DNA of 64,000 bases from Streptomyces monashensis (GCF_001866665.1 NZ_MLYO01000066.1:16687-80686), one strand, 5' to 3'; counted from the stretch's first letter, positions 10,215 to 17,957 are shown. Notes: generated by a model from the letters alone, not told the origin. Made by a program: numbers and translations.

Positions 10215-10243
10215 AGCGTACCTACCTCACGGACTTCGGTCAA
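10215..10243 (-). promoter_or_regulatory. rpsL (str operon) promoter
   Basis: On the minus strand TTGACC (10238-10243) and TACGCT (10215-10220) are separated by exactly 17 bases, a good vegetative promoter. It would give a leader of about 185 bases before the rpsL GTG at 10022. The remaining space to the divergent Crp/Fnr gene (10244-10476) holds no gene that I can support; the Crp/Fnr promoter should lie there. Confidence 0.7.
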
Positions 10244-10476
10244 AACAAATGGAGCGGGCCCCGACACGCCGGACTTCTCACCTCGTGAGCGAGCTTTCGT
10301 CCCACTTGTCCTATGGCTGTCGTACGGCCGCCCCGGCACCACATCGCCCCTGGTCGGAGGGGGCACCGACGACCTTCGGACATTTATGGCCGATTTACAG
10401 TCTTGCCGGGGGTACGGCCGATGCGCTTTCAGTACGTTGATCCGTCCGCTGCGGGTGAACGATTCGGGGGGCCGGC

Positions 10477-11244
10477 ATGACGAGCGCGTGGACCACCACG
10501 TCGGTACGGGACGACGGCGGCCTGGACGACCGGGTGCCCTTCCTGGCCCGGCTGGAGACCGAGGACCGGGCGGCACTGCTGGCACTCGGCCGGGAGCTGA
10601 CGTTCCCCGCCCGCACGGTGCTGATCCGCCAGAACGAGCCGTCGTCGTACGTGCTCTTCCTCGTCCAGGGCTGGACGAAGGTGACCGCGGCGGCCACCAA
10701 CGGCTACGAGGCGCTGCTCGCGCTGCGCGGCCCCGGTGACATCGTCGGCGAGTCGTCGGCGATCACCGGACGGCCGCGGTCGGCGACGGTGACCGCGCTG
10801 GAGCCGGTGCGTTCGCTGGCCGTGGAGCACGAACGGTTCCGCGGCTTCCTCCAGCACTCCCCCGCCACGTCCTTCGCGCTGCTGGGCCTGACCGCCGACC
10901 GCACCCGCGCCGCCGACCGCCGCCGTCTGGAGTTCGCCTCCCTGAACGTGCGCGAGCGCCTCGCCGTGCTGCTCCTGGAGCTGGCCCGCACCCACGGCCG
11001 CCGCACCGAGGAGGGCATCGAGCTCTCCGTACCGCTGAGCAAGCAGGAGCTGGCGGGCTCGGTGGGCGCCTCGCGCGAGATGGTCCAGCGCCTGCTGAAG
11101 GAGCTCCGCGACAAGCAGGCGGTCACCACGGGCCGCCGCACCCTCCTGATCCGCCGCCCCGACGTGCTCCGGCAGATAGCGGCGGCGACGGCGACGGAGG
11201 GAGCACCGGCGATCCCCTCGCCGCCCAGGTCGCCCGAGGGATGA
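10477..11244 (+). CDS. Crp/Fnr-family transcription regulator
   Basis: A 255-residue CRP-like regulator. Residues about 20-130 form the cyclic-nucleotide-binding beta roll. The phosphate-binding cassette is present as DIVGESS...GRPRSATV, with Glu92 and Arg101-Ser102 at the positions that contact cyclic nucleotide in CRP. A long helix follows, then a C-terminal winged helix (LSKQELAGSVGASREMVQRL, about 187-206). No Fnr-type cysteine cluster is seen. It precedes the cyclase-like gene by 123 bases on the same strand, so it may sense that cyclase's product or control the cassette; both are inference. Confidence 0.9.
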   Translation: MTSAWTTTSVRDDGGLDDRVPFLARLETEDRAALLALGRELTFPARTVLIRQNEPSSYVLFLVQGWTKVTAAATNGYEALLALRGPGDIVGESSAITGRPRSATVTALEPVRSLAVEHERFRGFLQHSPATSFALLGLTADRTRAADRRRLEFASLNVRERLAVLLLELARTHGRRTEEGIELSVPLSKQELAGSVGASREMVQRLLKELRDKQAVTTGRRTLLIRRPDVLRQIAAATATEGAPAIPSPPRSPEG

Positions 11245-11367
11245 CTCCGGGCCCCGGATTCACTCTGTGCACACGGTCACACTCCGACTGCGTCATCCGC
11301 CCTCACGGCCGGCGCCGGCGCCGGGCCACTCTGCTGCTCTGCACGGCGCAACTCCCGAGAGGCGACC

Positions 11368-12270
11368 ATGACCGACCCCGTGAGCCGGACGATCCTGCTG
11401 CTGGACATCGAGCGGTTCAGCGACCGAGACGACGTGGAGCAGGCCTATCTGCGGCGCATGCTGTACGACCTCACCGACCGCGTGCTGGAACGCGCGGGCA
11501 TCGACGAGACCCGGCGGCTGCGGGCCGACCGCGGGGACGCGGTGATGGAGCTGATCGACGCCAACGCCTCGGTCACGGCGCTGCTGCGGGTCCTGCTCGG
11601 CGAGGTCCCCGCCGAGCTGCGCGCCGTCAACCGCATGGCGTCCCGCTCCGCGCAGATGCGGCTGCGCGGCGTCGTCGCCACCGGTTACGTCGCCGTGGAC
11701 GAGCACGACGGCTGGGTCGGCGCCGATCTGAACCACGCCTGCCGGCTGCTGGACGCCGCCCTGCTGCGCCAGGCCCTGCGCGAGCGGCCCGACGACTTCG
11801 CGCTGTGCGTCTCGGACGCCCTGTACGCCGGTGTGGTGCGCCACGACCACCCGGGCATCCCAGCCGGCGACTTCCGCCCGGTGACGGTGGACAGCAAGAA
11901 CGGCCCGCTGCGGGCCTGGCTGCACGGGCCGCTGCCGGTGGGCACGGACCGGGACGCGGCGCGGGATCACGACCACGGTGACACGGGGGAGGTGCCGGGC
12001 GGATCGGGGGACCGCCCGGCACCGCGGCCGCCCGCCGCGCCGGAGGGCTCAGGGGGAGCCCCGGCGCCGGGCGCCCCCGCCACCGGGACGTCCATCACCA
12101 TCCAGGGCGGCACCCTCAGCGGCGGCGTACTCGGCGGCAACCAGTACGGCGGGATCAGCGGCGGCCACTTCAGCGGCGACGTCTCCCTCGGCGAACACCG
12201 CGGCGACGGCCGTGGCGACGGCGGCGGGAGAGACGGCCGTGACGGCCGCGGGCGGGGTGCGGACGCATGA
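11368..12270 (+). CDS. Class III nucleotidyl-cyclase-like protein with Gly-rich C-terminal motif
   Basis: A 300-residue protein. Residues 1-190 fit a class III cyclase homology domain: the first metal Asp in LLLDIERFSD (D13), the second in RGDAVM (D57), and the transition-state pair in VGADLNHACRL (N122 and R126). All four catalytic positions seem present, so it may be active; the product (cAMP, cGMP, cCMP or cUMP) cannot be read from sequence. Residues 190-240 are disordered and Pro/Gly-rich. Residues 241-275 form a Gly-rich motif (LGGNQYGGISGGHF) that is repeated in the next protein, and the last 25 residues are Gly/Arg/Asp-rich. Its stop overlaps the next start (ATGA). Family assignment is by motif only. 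Confidence 0.7.
   Translation: MTDPVSRTILLLDIERFSDRDDVEQAYLRRMLYDLTDRVLERAGIDETRRLRADRGDAVMELIDANASVTALLRVLLGEVPAELRAVNRMASRSAQMRLRGVVATGYVAVDEHDGWVGADLNHACRLLDAALLRQALRERPDDFALCVSDALYAGVVRHDHPGIPAGDFRPVTVDSKNGPLRAWLHGPLPVGTDRDAARDHDHGDTGEVPGGSGDRPAPRPPAAPEGSGGAPAPGAPATGTSITIQGGTLSGGVLGGNQYGGISGGHFSGDVSLGEHRGDGRGDGGGRDGRDGRGRGADA
12121..12192 (+). repeat. Copy 1 of shared Gly-rich motif (72 bp, coding)
   Basis: Encodes residues 252-275 of the cyclase-like protein. It matches 12480-12551 in the next gene at 65 of 72 bases by hand count. The encoded pattern is GG-x-LGG-x-Q-x-GGISGGHF-x-GDV-x-LG. Such paired motifs at the C-terminus of an effector and the N-terminus of an adjacent NLR-like protein are the hallmark of bacterial amyloid signalling sequences. 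Confidence 0.8.
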
Positions 12271-14519
12271 GCACGCCCGAGCCGCAGGAAGCGCCCCGCC
12301 CGGCCGGACCGCCGGCCCCCGAGCCGGCCGCCGCGGACGAGCCCCGACCGGCCGACGCCGCCGCGGACCCGGACGCGGCCGAGGAACGGGACCAGCCGCA
12401 GGACGCCTGGTCGGCCCGGCGCGACCTGGTCGACCACAGCCCGCGCTCCATGAACGTCGGCGCGCGGGCCCGTTTCAGCGGCGGCCTGCTCGGCGGCGAC
12501 CAGCACGGCGGGATCAGCGGCGGCCACTTCACCGGCGACGTGTTCCTCGGCGGCAAGACGGAGGTCTACCGGGTCGGCGCACCGGGCACCGCGACCCCGG
12601 CCTCCGGCGAGGTGCCCGAGGCCACGCTGGCGGAGCTGGAGCGCGGCTTCGCGGCCGACGAGCAGCTGATGGAGCGCCTGCTGCGACGGCTGCGCGAGGA
12701 CCGGGTGCTGGTGCTATCCGGCGGCCGCTTCACCGGCCGGCGCACCGCCGCGCTGATGCTGCTGCGCCGCCTCGGCGCCCACCCCGTGCGCACCCTGGCC
12801 CGCGACACCACCGCCGCCGGTCTCGCCGACCGGTTCGGCGACGAGCACGCCGCACCGGACGCGCCGGGCCGGGACAAGGCCCGCGGCCATGTGCTGTGCG
12901 ACCTCACGCCGCGCCGCGACCAGCCGCTGCGCTGGACCCATCTGCTCGCCGTCCGCGAGCGCCTCGCCGAGCGGGACGCCTACCTCGTCGTCACCCTCGA
13001 CCCCGGCGCCGCGCTGGACGACGTGACCGCCGAGGAATGGCGTCCGCCGGCCGCCGCCGAGGTGCTCGCCGCCCGGCTGCGCGCCCGCACCGACGAGGAG
13101 ACGGCCGGCCGACTGCTCGCCCTGCCGGAGGTCGCCGACTTCCTGGGACGCAGCCACCAGCCGCGCGAGACGGCAGAGTTCGCCGGGCTGCTCGTCCGGT
13201 ACGCGACCGCAGAGGCCGACGCGGCCGACGTCGCACGGTTCTCGCTGGCGTCGCTGGAGAGCCAGGTCCAGGAGTGGTTCGAGGCCCCGGAGTCCGAACT
13301 CCACCTGCGCGACAAGGCCTTCCTCGTCGCCCTCGCCGCCTTCGACGGCGGGCCGTACGCGCTCACCGCCGAGCTGAGCGACCTGCTCTACCGCCACCTC
13401 CAGGAGACCGAGAACCGCGCCCGCGTCCCCGAGGTCCCCGTCTTCGGCACACACGTCGGCAAGCGGCTGCAGCTGGCCCGTGCGGAGATGAAGTGGGAGC
13501 CCGAGCAGACCGAGTGGGGCCCCGTCGACCAGCAGAAGGCCGTGTTCCGCGACGAGCGCGCCTCGCTGGTGCTGCTGCGCGAGGTGTGGACGGGCCACCC
13601 CTCCGCCCGGCCCGCGCTGATCCGCTGGCTGCGCCAACTGGCCGACGACGGACGCCCGTTGGTGCGCACCCGGGCCGCCTCCACCGTGGCGGTCCTCGCC
13701 CGCACCGATCTGCCGTCCGCGATGGCGCTGGTCATCGAGCCGTGGGGCACCTCCAAGCGGTACCGGCACCGGCTCGTGGCCGTCAACGCGCTCGCCCTGG
13801 CCCACCTGGTCGGCACGCCCAACATCCCGCGCATCCTCGACGCCTGGTGCGAGGACGGCCCGGCGCCGCTGCGCTGGGTGGCCGTACGGGCGTACGGGCT
13901 GATCGGGGCGGAGCGCCCGGTGCAGGCCATGGCCGCCCTGCGCCGCGCCGTACGGCGGCTGTACGAGGACCAGCCCGACGACATCGACGGCGAGCTGGCC
14001 GACGAACTGGCCGAGGCCGTCGCGCTGTTGCTGCTGTCGGCCGCGAGCGACAGCGTCCTCGGCGAGCTGTGCGCCCACCTCGACGACGACCGTGCCGTAC
14101 GCGACCTGACGCTGACCGGCTTCATCGGGGCCTGCGAGCACACCGAGGGCGACGAACGGTACGGCGCTCCGCTCGTCCTCGACTGGTTCGCCCGCGCGAC
14201 CACCGAGCGCGCCACCGCCGCCTTGGTGACCGACGACCGTGGTACGACCGCCGCGCAGGGCGTGCCGTTCCTCTGGCGGGCCGCGCTGGCCGATCTGGGC
14301 ACCACACGGCAGGCGCTGAGGGTCCTGAGCCGCTGGGTGCTGATCGCCGACCGGTCGGCGCCCGTCGAGTGGGCCCTGGCCGCGCTGCTGCCGAGGCTCG
14401 TCACCACCGCCACCGAGTACGAGCGGCTGAGCCATCTGCTGCGCACCATGCCGGGCGAGGACGGCGCCCGTCCGCCCGAGGTCGCGGCCCGCCTGCTGAC
14501 CGTGCTGTCCGCCCACTGA
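12267..14519 (+). CDS. STAND-like protein with N-terminal Gly-rich motif and helical repeats
   Basis: A 750-residue protein. Residues 1-60 are acidic and disordered; 70-96 hold the Gly-rich motif shared with the cyclase-like protein (LGGDQHGGISGGHFTGDV). Residues about 145-255 resemble a STAND-type NTPase core. There is a degenerate P-loop (SGGRFTGRRT, Arg where Lys is expected), a possible Walker B at HVLCDLTP and a sensor-1-like YLVVTLDP. From about 300 on, alpha-helical HEAT/ARM-like repeats fill the protein (RTRAASTVAVLARTDLPSA, RWVAVRAYGLIG). NLR-like proteins of this plan sense a ligand with the repeats and signal through the N-terminal motif. Coupled to the cyclase gene by a 4-base overlap. 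Confidence 0.6.
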   Translation: MSTPEPQEAPRPAGPPAPEPAAADEPRPADAAADPDAAEERDQPQDAWSARRDLVDHSPRSMNVGARARFSGGLLGGDQHGGISGGHFTGDVFLGGKTEVYRVGAPGTATPASGEVPEATLAELERGFAADEQLMERLLRRLREDRVLVLSGGRFTGRRTAALMLLRRLGAHPVRTLARDTTAAGLADRFGDEHAAPDAPGRDKARGHVLCDLTPRRDQPLRWTHLLAVRERLAERDAYLVVTLDPGAALDDVTAEEWRPPAAAEVLAARLRARTDEETAGRLLALPEVADFLGRSHQPRETAEFAGLLVRYATAEADAADVARFSLASLESQVQEWFEAPESELHLRDKAFLVALAAFDGGPYALTAELSDLLYRHLQETENRARVPEVPVFGTHVGKRLQLARAEMKWEPEQTEWGPVDQQKAVFRDERASLVLLREVWTGHPSARPALIRWLRQLADDGRPLVRTRAASTVAVLARTDLPSAMALVIEPWGTSKRYRHRLVAVNALALAHLVGTPNIPRILDAWCEDGPAPLRWVAVRAYGLIGAERPVQAMAALRRAVRRLYEDQPDDIDGELADELAEAVALLLLSAASDSVLGELCAHLDDDRAVRDLTLTGFIGACEHTEGDERYGAPLVLDWFARATTERATAALVTDDRGTTAAQGVPFLWRAALADLGTTRQALRVLSRWVLIADRSAPVEWALAALLPRLVTTATEYERLSHLLRTMPGEDGARPPEVAARLLTVLSAH
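12480..12551 (+). repeat. Copy 2 of shared Gly-rich motif (72 bp, coding)
   Basis: Encodes residues 72-95 of the STAND-like protein and matches 12121-12192 with 7 mismatches in 72. Differences are five conservative amino-acid changes and a few silent ones, so both copies are kept as protein motifs and not as random DNA repeats. Confidence 0.8.
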
Positions 14520-14524
14520 CCCAT

Positions 14525-14591
14525 CCGTCTCACAGACCCGCCCGTCTCACAGACCCGCCCGTCCCGCAGACCGACCCATCCGCAGACCGAC
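14525..14591 (+). repeat. Four tandem 16-17 bp repeats in spacer
   Basis: CCGTCTCACAGACCCGC occurs twice in tandem (14525-14541, 14542-14558). It is followed by the variant CCGTCCCGCAGACCGAC (14559-14575) and CCATCCGCAGACCGAC (14576-14591). The array fills most of the 87-base space between the STAND-like gene and the SPFH-like gene. It could be a slippage product or a regulatory or spacer element. Confidence 0.7.
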
Positions 14592-14606
14592 CCGGGAAGA
14601 CACACC

Positions 14607-16088
14607 ATGCCCTCCTTCCGGCAACCCGAGTGGCAGCAGCCCGCCGACCGGCACACCCAGCTGGTCGACCCGGTGCTCACCGTGCGGCAGCTGTCGCGCT
14701 TCGAGTTCAACTTCCGATCCCTGGTCCGCATCGACCACGCGCTCGTCTTCTCCACGCCGAAGGGCTCCTACGAGGCCTACCTGCCGCCCCAGCGGCCGAC
14801 GCGCGCCGAGATCACGGCCAAGCGCTACTCCGCCGTCTACGAGGTGGACATGGGCGTCCACCCGCACACCTCCACCCTGACGCTGCCGAGCGACAACGAC
14901 GCCTTCGAGTTCACCGCCGAGATCGACCTGTCCTGGCAGGTGCTGGACCCGGCCCGGTTCGTGGCGAGCGGGCACCGGGACGTGCCCGCGCTGGTGCTCG
15001 GCGAACTCCAGCAGGCGGCCCGGCCGGTCACCCGCCGCTTCCCGGTCGCGCGCAGCGCCTCGGCCGAGCAGGAACTGCTCCAGGCGGTGACCGTGCTCGG
15101 GCCGCTCGGGGCGACCGCGGGACTCCAGGTCACCTGGACCCTGCGGCTGCGGCGCGACCAGGCCGACATCGAGCACCAGCAGCGGCTGCGGGCCATCGAC
15201 CACTCCGCCACCGAGCAGTCCTTCGCGGCCCAGCGGGGCATGCAGGTCGACGTGGACATGGACCGCCGGCTGCGCCAGCAGGACGCGCTCCAGATCGAGC
15301 GGGCCGTCGCGTACGGCACCCAGCAGCAGGAACTCCTGCTCCGGCAGCAGCGCTGGCAGCACGAGCAGGCCATGCTCGCGAGCGGGCAGCACCACGAGCT
15401 CGCCCTCCAGCAGGGGCGTCAGCAGGTGGAGTTGCAGCAGATCGAGGCCCAGAAGATCGAGTTCTACCAGTTCCATCTCCAGCAGGGCGGCGTGCACTCC
15501 TGGGCCCTCCACCTCGCCCAGCACCCGGAGGACTCCCACCTGGTGATGAGCAGCATGCGCGAGGACCAACTGCGCATGATCCAGGCCCAGATGGACCTGG
15601 TGAAGCAGCTGCTGAGCGGCGACACGGCCGAGAACTACGAGCTGGAGGGCCCCAAACAGCTGGCCCTGCGCACGGTCAGCGACATCCTCAACCAGCGCCT
15701 CCCCGGCGTACCGCAGAACCCGCCCCTGCTGCCGCAGGGCCCGCCGCAGGCGGTGCCGACGGAGGCGATGCCGGCGGAGCCCGCGAGCCCGACGCAGCCC
15801 CTCGCTCCGGCTGCCCCGGCTGCCCCACCGGCCCCACCAGCACCGCCGACCGCGCCCTACACCCCGCCGGGCATGCCCGGTCCGTACGCCACCCCCGGCT
15901 TCCCGGCTCCGCCGGCCTACGCGCCGCCGCCCCCGCCCGCCTACGCCCCGACGACACCGGCCTGGCAGCCGCCTCCCGGGTACGGCACGACGCCGACGGT
16001 GCCGGATCCGGGTGCGGTTGCGGCGGCGCAGCCGGAGGACACGGAGCCCCCGGCCGCACCCGGCGACGGCGAAGCGAGCGGCACGTGA
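14607..16088 (+). CDS. SPFH/band-7-like coiled-coil protein with Pro-rich tail
   Basis: A 493-residue protein. Residues about 25-185 look like an SPFH/band-7 fold (beta-rich start FNFRSLVRIDHALVFSTPKG, then EFTAEIDLSWQVLDPARF). Residues about 190-290 are a long Gln/Glu/Arg-rich helix, probably a coiled coil (QQQELLLRQQRWQHEQAML). Residues about 355-470 are a Pro/Ala/Tyr-rich disordered tail. No clear transmembrane segment is seen, so it may bind membranes peripherally or assemble as a scaffold. Its stop overlaps the start of the next gene (GTGA). Assignment to SPFH is by overall pattern and is only moderately sure. Confidence 0.6.
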   Translation: MPSFRQPEWQQPADRHTQLVDPVLTVRQLSRFEFNFRSLVRIDHALVFSTPKGSYEAYLPPQRPTRAEITAKRYSAVYEVDMGVHPHTSTLTLPSDNDAFEFTAEIDLSWQVLDPARFVASGHRDVPALVLGELQQAARPVTRRFPVARSASAEQELLQAVTVLGPLGATAGLQVTWTLRLRRDQADIEHQQRLRAIDHSATEQSFAAQRGMQVDVDMDRRLRQQDALQIERAVAYGTQQQELLLRQQRWQHEQAMLASGQHHELALQQGRQQVELQQIEAQKIEFYQFHLQQGGVHSWALHLAQHPEDSHLVMSSMREDQLRMIQAQMDLVKQLLSGDTAENYELEGPKQLALRTVSDILNQRLPGVPQNPPLLPQGPPQAVPTEAMPAEPASPTQPLAPAAPAAPPAPPAPPTAPYTPPGMPGPYATPGFPAPPAYAPPPPPAYAPTTPAWQPPPGYGTTPTVPDPGAVAAAQPEDTEPPAAPGDGEASGT

Positions 16089-16618
16089 CGACCGCGGACC
16101 CCGACGCGCCGGCGGACCCGGACACCCCCACCGCCGCCCGGCTCTGCGCGCGACTGCTCGCCGAGACGCGCGGCGAGATCGCCCACGCCGACAACAAGGC
16201 CTCCGTCCTCGTCGCCGCGCTCGGGATGACCGCAGGGGTGTTCAGCGCGCTGCTCGCGGGACGGAAGTGGAGCCCGTCCGCGCTCTCCGTGACCGGCACC
16301 GTCGTGTGGTGGGCCGGGGCCCTGTCCCTGCTGGTCTCGCTGCTCGCCCTGCTCCTCGCCGTACTGCCCCGCTACCGGCTCGGCACCTGGACGCCCGGGG
16401 AACCGCTGTCGTACTTCGGCGACATCCAACAGGCCGTCCGGCAGGGCCGTCTGGACTCCGCTCTCGCCGACACCGAGCTGCGTCCCACGGCCGGGCTGAC
16501 CCGCGCGCTCACCGAGAACAGCCGGATCGCCGCGCGCAAGCACCAGTGGATCCGCACCGGGCTCATCGCCTTCTGCGCCGGCACGGTCCTGCTGCCGGCC
16601 TCCCTGCTGATCGGCTGA
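16085..16618 (+). CDS. Pycsar-effector-like membrane protein (DUF5706/PycTM)
   Basis: A 177-residue protein. After a disordered, acidic N-terminus, residues 18-60 carry the DUF5706/PycTM signature: a helix with LLAETRGEIAHADNKASVLV followed at once by a membrane helix. Further hydrophobic segments lie at about 73-95 and 157-176. The loop between them has the SYFGDIQQA element of the family. PycTM proteins are the membrane effectors of Pycsar immunity, opened by cyclic pyrimidine nucleotides made by a partner cyclase. It starts at a GTG overlapping the SPFH stop and lies three genes after a cyclase-like gene. Effector activity here is inferred. Confidence 0.75.
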   Translation: MTTADPDAPADPDTPTAARLCARLLAETRGEIAHADNKASVLVAALGMTAGVFSALLAGRKWSPSALSVTGTVVWWAGALSLLVSLLALLLAVLPRYRLGTWTPGEPLSYFGDIQQAVRQGRLDSALADTELRPTAGLTRALTENSRIAARKHQWIRTGLIAFCAGTVLLPASLLIG

Positions 16619-16668
16619 TCCGCCGTTCGGCAGCCGTCCCCACGCACGTGAAGGAACGAACGACCGCC

Positions 16669-17913
16669 ATGACCTCACCACCGGACCACCCCGAGCCATC
16701 CGTCCGCCCGCACCCCGAGCCGCCCCCGGCGCCGCCGGCGTACCCGACGGCAGCGCCGACGCCCCCGCCCTATCCACAGGCGGCCGCCGCTCCCCCGTAC
16801 CCGCACACCGCACCCCGGTACCCCGGTCCCCCACAGGCGGCGGCGCCCGTGCCGCCGCAGTACCCGGGCTCCGCTCCGCAGTACCCGACGGCGCCACCGC
16901 CCGTGCCCCCGGTCGCGCCCCCCGTCGCACCGCCGGCCCCGGCACAGCACCCGCACCACATCGACACCGACCGGGGCCGCGTCTTCCTCAGCGACAAGCA
17001 GCGTCAGACGGACGCCACGGCCTGGGGGAACCTGCTGCTGCACGTGCCCAACTTCCTGTGCAGCCTCTTCGTCGTCGGCCTGGTCGCCGCGTTCTTCGGG
17101 GGCTTCGGCATCGTCGTCGTGCTCGCCTGGCTCGCCAGCGGCGCGCTCGTGTTCCACCGGCCCACCGAGAGCGCGCTGGCGCGCCATGTGTTCCGGCTGC
17201 GCCACCCCACTCCGCAGGAACGCGCCGTACTCGAACCGGTCTGGCGGGAGGTCACGGCCCGCGCCGGGGTCGAGGGCCGCAACTACGAGCTGTGGGTGGA
17301 GGACAGCGACGCCCTGAACGCGGTCGCGGCCGCCGGACACATCGTCGGCGTCACCCGCTTCGCCATGAACGGCCTGCCCAACGGCCAGCTGGCCGCCGTC
17401 ATGGCGCACGAGCTGGGCCACCACGTCGGCGGCCACGCCTGGTCCTCGCTGCTCGGCTACTGGTACGCCCTGCCCGGCCGGACGGCCTGGCGAGTGCTGA
17501 AGGCGGTCTCGGGCTTCACGTTCAGGATCTCGCGTGCCTTCGGCTGCTTCGGCATGGGCTTCCTCGTCCTGGTCGTCGGCAGCGTCGGACTGGCCACCAT
17601 CAGCACGTTCTACGGCCTGCCGCTGCTGCTCCTGGTCGTGCCGTACGCCCTGGCCGCCGTGGGCCGCCGCGCCGAACTGCGGGCCGACGAGCACGCCGCC
17701 GCGCTGGGCTTCGCCCCCATGCTGGCGGCCGTCCTCGACACGATGCACCGGCAGGAGCAGTGGCAGCAGGCCCAGCTGGCCGCACAGGGCGGCGGACGGC
17801 ACGTCGAGGAGAGCGCACTCGCCCGGCTGCTGTCCTCCCACCCCGACCACCACACCCGGCTGCACCACCTCCAGCCCTACCTGCAGCCGCAGGGCCCGGC
17901 ACAGAACGGCTGA
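16669..17913 (+). CDS. M48-family membrane metallopeptidase
   Basis: A 414-residue membrane peptidase. Residues 1-95 are Pro/Tyr/Ala-rich and disordered. Hydrophobic segments lie at about 123-160 and 292-333. The zinc site HELGH is at 247-251, with the third ligand in ELRAD (Glu336), as in M48/HtpX enzymes. The ATG at 16669 gives this layout; the frame is open further upstream but overlaps the previous gene. It is the last gene of the cyclase/STAND cassette, 50 bases after the PycTM-like gene. With the SPFH-like protein it recalls membrane quality-control pairs (HflKC-FtsH type). Confidence 0.85.
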   Translation: MTSPPDHPEPSVRPHPEPPPAPPAYPTAAPTPPPYPQAAAAPPYPHTAPRYPGPPQAAAPVPPQYPGSAPQYPTAPPPVPPVAPPVAPPAPAQHPHHIDTDRGRVFLSDKQRQTDATAWGNLLLHVPNFLCSLFVVGLVAAFFGGFGIVVVLAWLASGALVFHRPTESALARHVFRLRHPTPQERAVLEPVWREVTARAGVEGRNYELWVEDSDALNAVAAAGHIVGVTRFAMNGLPNGQLAAVMAHELGHHVGGHAWSSLLGYWYALPGRTAWRVLKAVSGFTFRISRAFGCFGMGFLVLVVGSVGLATISTFYGLPLLLLVVPYALAAVGRRAELRADEHAAALGFAPMLAAVLDTMHRQEQWQQAQLAAQGGGRHVEESALARLLSSHPDHHTRLHHLQPYLQPQGPAQNG

Positions 17914-17920
17914 ACACGCC

Positions 17921-17957
17921 GAAGGGCGGCCACCCCGAAACGGAGTGGCCGCCCTTC
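17921..17957. terminator. Bidirectional terminator between M48 peptidase and rpoC
   Basis: A perfect 13-bp inverted repeat (17921-17933 with 17945-17957), loop 11 bases. It separates the converging M48 peptidase and rpoC genes, starting 7 bases after the peptidase stop and ending 11 bases from the rpoC stop, so it serves both. Confidence 0.85.

Noticed and set aside
11978..16618. A 1546-codon plus-strand frame through the cyclase-STAND-SPFH region
   Set aside because: Out of frame with three recognised genes and Arg/Ala/Pro-rich. Only its last part is real, as the PycTM-like gene from 16085.
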